Shown here: positions 7,680 through 13,624 of the stretch, piece by piece | Layout of the letters: every line of letters begins with the position of its first letter | How positions within the stretch are numbered: the stretch's first letter is position 1 | DNA from: Ramlibacter sp. | GTDB lineage: Bacteria; Pseudomonadota; Gammaproteobacteria; Burkholderiales; Burkholderiaceae | DNA: 14,575 bases | Assembly: GCA_014376915.1 (NCBI GenBank) | Contig: JACMQP010000186.1 | Location: forward strand, 1-14,575 | Direction of reading: 5' to 3' | Notes under the pieces: generated by a model | Databases searched by the model: none | What the model saw: only the letters and a program-made list of their open reading frames with translations | Told to the model about the DNA's origin: nothing | Translations under genes and position numbers: made by a program

Positions 7680-7801
7680 AATTATGGATTAAAAAAGCGA
7701 GTGGGGTAAGCAATTTTTTAAAACTTTTCAGTAAATAAAAGGGTAAACCCGCTGTCGTAAAAAAAAGCATGTCACAATAATACTCCAATAAATGAAGTAG
7801 T

Positions 7802-7820
7802 TTTAAGTTTAACCCTTAAA
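7802..7820. promoter_or_regulatory. 19-base dyad TTTAAG-N7-CTTAAA ahead of the first plus-strand gene
   Basis: Perfect six-base arms (7802-7807 and 7815-7820) flank seven bases and end four bases before the GGAG ribosome site at 7825-7828. It could be a second operator or a small leader hairpin. In such AT-rich DNA a chance dyad is also possible. Confidence 0.25.
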
Positions 7821-7836
7821 TCTTGGAGACAAAATT

Positions 7837-8814
7837 ATGCAACGACGTCAGGTTTTGGGACAGTTGGCAGCGGCTGCGATTGGTGTAACCGGCGTAACGG
7901 TGCGCGCGCAGAATTTTCCCGCTAAGCCGCTCCGGATCATCGTTCCCTACGCAGCGGGCGGTTCACCCGATGCGGTGGCCCGGATCCTGGCCCAGCAATT
8001 AGGCACGGTAATGGGCCAGCCGGTGTTGGTGGAAAATCTTCCCGGTTCCAGCGGCATAGCCGCTATCGAAATCGTACGCAATGGCGCTGCTGATGGCTAT
8101 ACGCTGCTTATGGCGGATGCCGCCCACTGGGCGGTCAACCGTGTAATTAAGACCAAGCTGCCGCACAACTTTCAGAAAGACATGGCGCCGGTATCGATTG
8201 CCTCATTCTCGGCGCTGTACCTTGCCGTGCACGATACATTCCCAGCTTCGAACTTGCGCGAGTTGGTAGCTGCGGTCAAGGCCAAACCTGGTACCTACAC
8301 ATATGGCTCCTCCGGCGTTGGCAGCTTGCACCACCTGACCATGGAAGCGTTCAAGCAAGGACTCGGACTGGACATTCTGCACGTGCCATACAAAGGTACC
8401 GGGCAGTCTGTTCCGGCACTTGTGGGTGGTCAGGTGCACATGGCTGTGGCCGCCTACAACTCCATCGGGGGCTTTGCCAAGGAGGGCCGGGTCAAGGTCA
8501 TCGCGGGAAACACGCGTGAGCGCATGGCCATACTGGCGCAGTTTCCGCCGATGGGCGATGCTGGCTTGAAGGACTTCCACTTTCCCGGCGAGAACGCCCT
8601 GTTCGTGCCCTCAGGTACCCCGAAGCCGGTGATCGACAAGCTGGCTGCCGCGGTGGCGAAGGTGCTGGCGATGCCGGATATCGTCACCAAGCTCAACACC
8701 GTTGGCGTCGAGCCCCCCCGGCAGCCGGGCCCTGCGGCCCTGGCCGAAACCATTCAACGCGACATCCCGCGCTACGAGTCCGTGGTCCGCAGCGCCGGGA
8801 TCCAGCCGGAATAA
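7837..8814 (+). CDS. Bug/TTT-family periplasmic solute-binding protein 1
   Basis: A 325-residue tripartite tricarboxylate transporter receptor of the Bug (TctC-like) family, whose members bind carboxylates or aromatic acids in the periplasm (for example TphC for terephthalate). The N-terminus is a signal peptide: RR at 3-4, hydrophobic run to about 21, probable cleavage after VRA (22-24). The RRQVLG start loosely resembles a Tat signal. Typical family features follow: IIVPYAAGGSPDAVAR near residue 35, DGYTLL, the YTYGSSGVGSLHHLTMEAF segment and HVPYKGTGQSVPALVGGQV. Length is normal. The ATG has GGAG eight bases upstream. It is the first gene of the plus-strand operon, 43 bases before the Rieske alpha gene. 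No TctA/TctB membrane genes are in the window, so it is either an orphan receptor working with a distant permease or the partners lie beyond the right edge. Ligand probably the pathway substrate. Confidence 0.92.
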   Translation: MQRRQVLGQLAAAAIGVTGVTVRAQNFPAKPLRIIVPYAAGGSPDAVARILAQQLGTVMGQPVLVENLPGSSGIAAIEIVRNGAADGYTLLMADAAHWAVNRVIKTKLPHNFQKDMAPVSIASFSALYLAVHDTFPASNLRELVAAVKAKPGTYTYGSSGVGSLHHLTMEAFKQGLGLDILHVPYKGTGQSVPALVGGQVHMAVAAYNSIGGFAKEGRVKVIAGNTRERMAILAQFPPMGDAGLKDFHFPGENALFVPSGTPKPVIDKLAAAVAKVLAMPDIVTKLNTVGVEPPRQPGPAALAETIQRDIPRYESVVRSAGIQPE

Positions 8815-8857
8815 CGCCGGTCTTTCCTGTCAACCCCTTATTTTCTGAAAGTTCCAG

Positions 8858-10171
8858 ATGCAACAGATCGCAAATTCAGCAAGCGCCAATACTCTGACGA
8901 ATGAGTATCTGAAATCGCTCATCCAGGACGGCCGGGTCCATTCGCGCGCCTACACTGACCAGGCGATCTTCGACTTAGAAATTGACCGGATCTTCCACCG
9001 GTCTTGGGTCTACATCGGCCACGAGAGCGAAGTGCCCAAGCCGGGCGACTACCAAGCCCGCCCGATGGGTCGCACGCCCGTTATCCTGGTGCGCGGCAAG
9101 GATAACCAGGTGCGGGTGCTGGTCAACCGCTGCCGCCACCGCGGCGCGCAGGTGGTTGAGACCGACTCCGGCAACACCAGGATGTTCCGTTGCTGGTACC
9201 ACGGCTGGACCTACGAACTGACCGGCGCCCTGGCGGAAGTCACCGCAAGGGCTGGCTACGGTCCCGACTTCAAGATGGAAAACATGGGCCTGGTTGCTGT
9301 GCCGCGGGTAGCATCCCATCGCGGCTTCGTGTTCGCCAGCATCAAGCCAGAAGGCGAATCGCTGGCCGAGTTCCTGGGCGGTGCCGCTGCACAATTCGAC
9401 ATGCTGGTGGATGCATCGCCGACCGGCGAGATTTTCCTCGACGCTGGCGCCAACAAGACCGAGTACCTGGGCAACTGGAAGCTGGTCGGCATGGACGGCT
9501 ACCACCCCAACTTCGTCCACGCTTCCGTGGTAGCGGGCTGGGCCCGCAACTCCGAATCCGGCATTGGCGCAATGCACCGCGAAGACCCTTTCAGTGATGA
9601 AGCGTTGACGCTCACCCGCGACTACGGCCACGGCCATGCCATGCTGGACTTCCGGGCACAGCGCCTCAAAAGCTACAAGAAGCATGCCGAATTTCTGTCC
9701 AGGGTACCGGGCGGTGTGAAGTACGTTGAGGACATGCACAAGGCCTATGGGCAGGAGCGTGCCGAGTTGCTGCTCAGCCTATCGGGCGACCCACACCTGG
9801 GCGTCTTCCCCAACCTCCAATTGATCGGTAACCAGGTGCGGATCATCACCCCGATAGCCCCTGGTATGACTCAAGTAACGATGTCGATGGTGCGCTTGGG
9901 CGGCGTGAGCGATGAGATCAACACCATGCGAGTGCGCCAGCACGAGTCGTTCTACGGCCCAGCAGGTTCCGGGTCGCCCGACGACGCCGAAATTTTTGAG
10001 CGCGTGCAGCGCGGCATGGTGGCCGAGGTTAATCCCTGGATTGAAATTTCGCGCGGGATGCATCGCGAGTTTGTCGACACGGATGGCAGCGTGGTAGGTC
10101 GCATCACCGACGAAGTGCCGCAGCGTGGCCAGATGAAGTACTGGCTGCAACTGATGACGCAAGCAGCCTGA
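8858..10171 (+). CDS. Aromatic ring-hydroxylating dioxygenase, alpha (catalytic) subunit
   Basis: A 437-residue Rieske non-haem iron oxygenase. The [2Fe-2S] motif is C92-R-H94, 17 residues, C112-W-Y-H115. The mononuclear iron ligands are H216 and H221 in MDGYHPNFVH, with bridging D213, and the third ligand is D375 or D376 in PDDAEIFERVQRG. The family normally has an ENxxD stretch between NWK and the YH motif; here NWKLVGMDGYH is about three residues shorter than in BenA-like enzymes. The enzyme inserts both atoms of O2 to give a cis-dihydrodiol. The partner beta gene follows 17 bases later, while its ferredoxin and reductase are in the divergent operon. The ribosome site is weak (GAAAG). Substrate is not evident by eye; a carboxylated aromatic is inferred from neighbours. 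An alternative is a Rieske monooxygenase or demethylase, though these usually lack a beta subunit. Confidence 0.92.
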   Translation: MQQIANSASANTLTNEYLKSLIQDGRVHSRAYTDQAIFDLEIDRIFHRSWVYIGHESEVPKPGDYQARPMGRTPVILVRGKDNQVRVLVNRCRHRGAQVVETDSGNTRMFRCWYHGWTYELTGALAEVTARAGYGPDFKMENMGLVAVPRVASHRGFVFASIKPEGESLAEFLGGAAAQFDMLVDASPTGEIFLDAGANKTEYLGNWKLVGMDGYHPNFVHASVVAGWARNSESGIGAMHREDPFSDEALTLTRDYGHGHAMLDFRAQRLKSYKKHAEFLSRVPGGVKYVEDMHKAYGQERAELLLSLSGDPHLGVFPNLQLIGNQVRIITPIAPGMTQVTMSMVRLGGVSDEINTMRVRQHESFYGPAGSGSPDDAEIFERVQRGMVAEVNPWIEISRGMHREFVDTDGSVVGRITDEVPQRGQMKYWLQLMTQAA

Positions 10172-10188
10172 TTTTTGGAGACACCCAT

Positions 10189-10686
10189 ATGGACAATCAA
10201 ACACTGGCCCAGTGGGCCGCCCTGCGTGAAGTGGAACTGTTCTTATTCCGTGAGGCTCAGCTCGCGGACGAACACCAATATAAGGAGTGGTTCGCGCTGT
10301 GGACCGAGGAGCTTCTTTACTGGGTGCCCTGCAATAGCGACGAGCAGGCCATCGGTCGCAAGATCGCCTTAATCAACGACAACCGGCCTGAGCTCGACGA
10401 GCGCCTGTTCCGCCTTGGAACCAAGTTCGCCCACGCGCAGAACCCGAAGTCGCGTCTGAGCCGGGTGATTGGCAACCTCGTGCTCCAGGAGTGGGATGCA
10501 GATCGCGGTGGCCGCGTGACCTCGCGCTTCAACCTGACCGAGGTACGCGCGGGCCGCCAGCTCACGTTCGCTGGATGCCAGACGCACTTGCTGGAGCGTA
10601 AGGATGGCGTACTGCGCATGCGCGAGAAGCACGTCTACCTGGCCAACCACGACATCCCGATGCCAAACTTGACTTTCATCATCTAA
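10189..10686 (+). CDS. Aromatic ring-hydroxylating dioxygenase, beta subunit
   Basis: A 165-residue small subunit of the SnoaL-like/ring_hydroxyl_B fold, matching BenB, XylY and CmtAc in length. The conserved start (LREVELFLFREAQLADE then YKEWFALWTEELLYWVP) and the segment RLFRLGTKFAHAQNPKSRLSRVIGNL are diagnostic for the family, as is the C-terminal KHVYLAN region. It has no catalytic residues; it packs under the alpha trimer to make the usual alpha3-beta3 particle and can affect substrate range. GGAG lies eight bases before the ATG. It starts 17 bases after the alpha stop and ends 20 bases before the hydrolase gene, so it is clearly cotranscribed. Confidence 0.93.
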   Translation: MDNQTLAQWAALREVELFLFREAQLADEHQYKEWFALWTEELLYWVPCNSDEQAIGRKIALINDNRPELDERLFRLGTKFAHAQNPKSRLSRVIGNLVLQEWDADRGGRVTSRFNLTEVRAGRQLTFAGCQTHLLERKDGVLRMREKHVYLANHDIPMPNLTFII

Positions 10687-10706
10687 CCCACTTTAACGAG
10701 AACCGC

Positions 10707-11531
10707 ATGTCTAATACCAATCCTGAAATCGACCGCTCCGTCATCGCCGCCGGCCTAAAAACCAACTACCTAGAAGCCGGGGAAGGCGAGCCGGTGATCT
10801 TGATTCACGGCTCCGGCCCCGGCGTCACGGCCTATGCCAATTGGCGCCTGTCGATTCCGGTGCTAGCCGAGAAGTACCGCGTATTGGCGCCCGATATAGC
10901 TGGCTTCGGGTACACAGAGCGCAAATCCGACACCCCCTACAACCTTGACTTCTGGGTCCGCCACCTGATCGAGTGGATGGATGCGGTGGGTGTAAAAAAG
11001 GCCCGCTTTGTCGGCAACTCGTTCGGCGGCGCGCTGACGCTGGCTCTGACCGCGCGCCATCCGGAACGGGTGGACCGCTTCGTATTGATGGGTGCTGCCG
11101 GCGTCGACTTCGAGGTAACGCCAGGACTGGAAGCCGTTTGGGGCTACGAGCCTTCGGTGGAAAACATGCGCAAGATCGCCATGACCTTCGCCTACGACAC
11201 AAGCATCATCACTGATGACCTGGTAAAATCGCGTTACGAAGCCAGCATCCGCACCGGCTTTCATGAGACCTACTCGCAGATGTTCGCGGCACCTCGCCAG
11301 CGTCACGCGAAGGCCTTAGCGACGCCCGAAGCCGACATCCGCAAGATAACCCAACGCGCTCTGGTGGTCCATGGCCGAGACGACCAGGTCGTGCCTCTGT
11401 CTAACAGTCTGAAGCTGCATTCGCTGCTGAAGCACTCCGATCTCCACGTGTTCGGGGAGTGCGGCCACTGGACCCAGATTGAGCGTAAAGACCAGTTCCT
11501 GTCATTGGTGATGAATTTCTTCGCGTCGTGA
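10707..11531 (+). CDS. dmpD: Meta-cleavage product hydrolase (DmpD/XylF-like alpha/beta hydrolase)
   Basis: A 274-residue C-C bond hydrolase that splits 2-hydroxy-6-oxo-2,4-dienoates into 2-hydroxypenta-2,4-dienoate plus a carboxylic acid. The oxyanion segment is HGSGPG (34-39). The nucleophile is S105 in GNSFGG, the acid D226 in HGRDDQVVP and the base H254 in GECGHWTQ. Long stretches, such as GVTAYANWRL, VWGYEPS and MFAAPRQR, read like DmpD, so small substituents (H or methyl on the cleaved ketone or aldehyde) are plausible. Its product feeds the hydratase in the minus operon. It lies 20 bases after the beta-subunit gene. The acid released by it is unknown, and no gene for its use is seen here. 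Confidence 0.93.
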   Translation: MSNTNPEIDRSVIAAGLKTNYLEAGEGEPVILIHGSGPGVTAYANWRLSIPVLAEKYRVLAPDIAGFGYTERKSDTPYNLDFWVRHLIEWMDAVGVKKARFVGNSFGGALTLALTARHPERVDRFVLMGAAGVDFEVTPGLEAVWGYEPSVENMRKIAMTFAYDTSIITDDLVKSRYEASIRTGFHETYSQMFAAPRQRHAKALATPEADIRKITQRALVVHGRDDQVVPLSNSLKLHSLLKHSDLHVFGECGHWTQIERKDQFLSLVMNFFAS

Positions 11532-11556
11532 ACGGTCTCGCAAAGAAGCGCCAGCC

Positions 11557-12528
11557 ATGAGCCAGCTACCCGTGATCGGAATGATGATCGGCGATCCCGC
11601 CGGCGTAGGCCCGGAGGTCTGCGTGCGGACCGCGGCCGCCCCCGAACTAGCTGGCGTGTGCCAGACCGTCCTTATCGGCGACCTCGGCGTAGTACGGCGC
11701 GCCGCCGTCGTCTGCGGCCTGAACCTGCGTTTTGAGCCCGTCTCCGATCCTTCCCAGCAGCTACCCGCCGGCGTGATTGGAGTGGTCGACTCGGGCGGCT
11801 TTGATGTGGAGCGCTGTGAAATCGGCAAGGCTTCGGCGGACTCCGGGAACGCGGTGCTGCAGTGGATGGCACGTGGCGAGGAACTGGGCCGCACCGGCCG
11901 CCTGCAGGGGTTGGTGATGGGGCCGGTAGAAACCGCTTCGCTCAAGGCCACCGGCAAGATCAAGGATATTGATGAGCTGCAGCCGACCGGCACCTTTATG
12001 TTGCGCATGAGCGGTAAGCTGCGGGTCGTACCGCTTACGGAACATGTGCCTTTGAATGACGCCATCGCCATGGCAACGCCAGAGCGCATCTTCCAGGTGA
12101 TAGAGATGGCCAACGCGAGCTTGCGCGCTTGGGGTTTCGAGACGCCGCGAATCGCCGTGGCCGGCATTAACCCGCACGCCATGTTCCCACAGGACCATGA
12201 GCGCGTAGGCCCGGCTGTGGAGAAGGCGCGTGCCCGCGGGATCGCCGCACAGGGGCCGCTAGTGCCCGACGCAGTGTTTCGCCAGTGCATGCAGGGCCAG
12301 TGGGATGTGGTGGTGACCATGTTCCACGACCAGGGTCAGATCGCAGTCAAGACCGTTGGGTTCGAAGGCGCCTGCACCGTGTACATAGGCTTGCCTTTCG
12401 TAATGCTGAACGTACCGCACGGCACGGCCTACGACATCGCTGGCCGCGGCGTGGCGCAGCACGCTAGCATGCTGTCGGCCGTCCGCACGGCGGCGTTGCT
12501 GGCCCCCGGCCAGCCGCTTGCGGCGTGA
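11557..12528 (+). CDS. PdxA-family dehydrogenase, TphB-like (probable cis-dihydrodiol carboxylate dehydrogenase)
   Basis: A 323-residue protein of the PdxA family (NAD-dependent, metal-dependent oxidative decarboxylase fold). The family start GDPAGVGPE (12-20) and the three metal histidines are present: H163 (LTEHVPL), H207 (INPHAMF) and H257 (MFHDQGQIAVK), followed by VPHGTAYDIAGRGVA (287-301). The pocket motif of true 4-hydroxythreonine-4-phosphate dehydrogenase (PGHTE) is missing; around 134-144 the protein reads KIKDIDELQPT. The same motif is also absent from TphB, which oxidises and decarboxylates the cis-diol of terephthalate. The HDQG-x-I-x-x-K and HG-x-A-x-DIAGRGVA motifs are shared with TphB. 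The Rieske operon context therefore points to a diol dehydrogenase, possibly decarboxylating, and not to vitamin B6 synthesis. It lies 25 bases past the hydrolase gene, and its stop is 23 bases before the SDR ATG. Substrate unproven. Confidence 0.85.
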   Translation: MSQLPVIGMMIGDPAGVGPEVCVRTAAAPELAGVCQTVLIGDLGVVRRAAVVCGLNLRFEPVSDPSQQLPAGVIGVVDSGGFDVERCEIGKASADSGNAVLQWMARGEELGRTGRLQGLVMGPVETASLKATGKIKDIDELQPTGTFMLRMSGKLRVVPLTEHVPLNDAIAMATPERIFQVIEMANASLRAWGFETPRIAVAGINPHAMFPQDHERVGPAVEKARARGIAAQGPLVPDAVFRQCMQGQWDVVVTMFHDQGQIAVKTVGFEGACTVYIGLPFVMLNVPHGTAYDIAGRGVAQHASMLSAVRTAALLAPGQPLAA

Positions 12529-12540
12529 GCCACGCGCAGC

Positions 12541-12545
12541 AGGGA
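12541..12545 (+). promoter_or_regulatory. Ribosome binding site that decides the SDR start
   Basis: AGGGA lies six bases upstream of the ATG at 12552. The alternative upstream GTG at 12525, which overlaps the PdxA-like stop, has no comparable site, so the ATG is preferred. Confidence 0.6.
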
Positions 12546-12551
12546 ACAAAG

Positions 12552-13292
12552 ATGGTTCAGAAGAAAGTAGCTTTGGTGACCGGCGGTAGCGCTGGCCTCG
12601 GCGAGGAGATCGCCCTGGGCCTGCAGCGCGACGGCTTCGAGGTCGTCGTTTGCGGCCGGCGCCAGGACAAGCTGGACGCGATGGAAGCACGTGGCATGGG
12701 CGCGGTGCGCTGCGACGTTGCCGACGCGACGGACGTGCAGCGCTTGAAGCAGGCGGTGGCCGAACGCCACGGCCGCCTGGATGTACTTGTACATTGCGCT
12801 GGTATCGCCTTGCAGCGCAGCAAGTTCGTAGAGGCCGACATGGCCCAAGTGGAGGGGATGGTGCGCATCAACTTCCTGGGCACTCTGTACGTGGCGCAGG
12901 CCTTCCTGCCGCTCCTATACGCCACCAAGGGTAGCCTGCTCACCTTCAGCAGCACCTTGGCGCAGCGCCCGCGCGCCGGCTCGACAGCCTATACAGCCAC
13001 CAAGGGGGCAGTGGAAGCCTTCAGCCGCTCGCTAGCCATCGAGGCGGCTGAGCACGGCGCGCGAGTGAACTGCATTGCCCCCGGCCTGGTGCGCAGTGAC
13101 ATCTACCTGGCGGCAGGGATGTCAAGCGAGGACTACGCCAATCTTCTGCAGGCACGTGCCGCCGAGATTCCGCTAAAACGAGTGGGAGAGCCCGAGGATA
13201 TCTGCGGACTGGTGTCCTATCTTGCGTCTGACAAATGCAATTGGATCACTGGCCAGTGCTTCGCGGTCGACGGCGGGGCGATGCTGCGTTGA
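12552..13292 (+). CDS. Short-chain dehydrogenase/reductase (SDR)
   Basis: A 246-residue classical SDR. The cofactor motif is TGGSAGLG (10-17), followed by HCAG (81-84, the NNAG position), N107 (RINFLG), and the catalytic triad S134, Y147 and K151 (YTATK). The C-terminal IAPGLV and the GQCFAVDGG ending are standard. Acidic or basic cofactor choice cannot be stated firmly; the residues CGRR after the second strand suggest NADP(H). In this operon it could oxidise a cis-dihydrodiol to a catechol, as BphB-type enzymes do, or act on a side chain of the substrate. With the PdxA-like gene just upstream, one of the two may be dedicated to a carboxylated diol and the other to a different step. It follows the PdxA-like gene by 23 bases and is followed after 4 bases by the small membrane protein. 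Confidence 0.92.
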   Translation: MVQKKVALVTGGSAGLGEEIALGLQRDGFEVVVCGRRQDKLDAMEARGMGAVRCDVADATDVQRLKQAVAERHGRLDVLVHCAGIALQRSKFVEADMAQVEGMVRINFLGTLYVAQAFLPLLYATKGSLLTFSSTLAQRPRAGSTAYTATKGAVEAFSRSLAIEAAEHGARVNCIAPGLVRSDIYLAAGMSSEDYANLLQARAAEIPLKRVGEPEDICGLVSYLASDKCNWITGQCFAVDGGAMLR

Positions 13293-13296
13293 ACGT

Positions 13297-13596
13297 ATGC
13301 CCAAAGAACCCGAATCCATGAGCTTGAACCTCGCTTTGTCTCTCGATATTTTGTGGGGAGTCATGCTCGCTTTCGTCGCAATGGCGATCTATGGCGCCTG
13401 CATGTTGACAGTTGCCGCAGCGGCTAAGGGCATGAGTAGCGCGCCAGGGTCTTTGCTGTCCGTCGCCGCTTGGATGCCCATCGGGATCATCATCGTGCTG
13501 ATGCACTGGGCGGACGGTCAGGGGGTCAGCGTGCCGACCCTCTGGTCCGTCGTCGCCATCACGCTGGTAGTCCTGTACGGCGCGCCTGCGTCTTAG
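13297..13596 (+). CDS. Small membrane protein with three predicted helices, function unknown
   Basis: A 99-residue protein (92 if the second ATG at 13318 is used). I do not recognise it. Three hydrophobic stretches can be seen, roughly residues 17-40, 50-67 and 78-97, with short polar loops, one containing HWADGQGVS. There is no signal peptide motif and no cysteine pair or metal motif. The first ATG lies four bases past the SDR stop and neither start has a good ribosome site, so translation may be coupled to the SDR gene. It sits directly before a Bug-type receptor, which suggests a transport-related accessory role, but it is shorter than a typical TctB (about 150 residues, four helices). GC-rich codon use resembles the neighbours, supporting a real gene. 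Confidence 0.6.
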   Translation: MPKEPESMSLNLALSLDILWGVMLAFVAMAIYGACMLTVAAAAKGMSSAPGSLLSVAAWMPIGIIIVLMHWADGQGVSVPTLWSVVAITLVVLYGAPAS

Positions 13597-13624
13597 TTTT
13601 AATCAACCGATAGAGGAGACACAC

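Larger units (their letters stand above)
7655..7836. promoter_or_regulatory. AT-rich divergent control region between the two operons
   Basis: These 182 bases between the marR GTG and the first plus-strand gene are strikingly AT-rich compared with the GC-rich genes on both sides. They must hold the promoters of both operons. On the minus strand a perfect TATAAT lies at 7674-7679, with no good -35. On the plus strand a weak pair CTGTCG (7752-7757), 18 bases, AATAAT (7776-7781) is the best I see. Possible operators are dyads at 7655-7676 and 7802-7820. TCACAATA occurs twice as a direct repeat (7651-7658 and 7772-7779). No gene of any length is apparent. Confidence 0.75.

Noticed and set aside
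8975..9739. Long antisense frame (254 codons) opposite the Rieske alpha gene, and similar long antisense frames elsewhere
   Set aside because: They are typical shadows of GC-rich genes: no recognisable domain, no ribosome site, and full overlap with well-supported genes.
11557..12528. PdxA-like gene as a vitamin B6 biosynthesis gene
   Set aside because: The PGHTE pocket motif is absent and the gene sits inside an aromatic catabolic operon; a TphB-like role fits better.
12525..12551. GTG start for the SDR gene overlapping the PdxA-like stop
   Set aside because: The ATG at 12552 has an AGGGA site at proper spacing and starts right at the normal SDR N-terminus; the GTG adds only a polar nine-residue leader.
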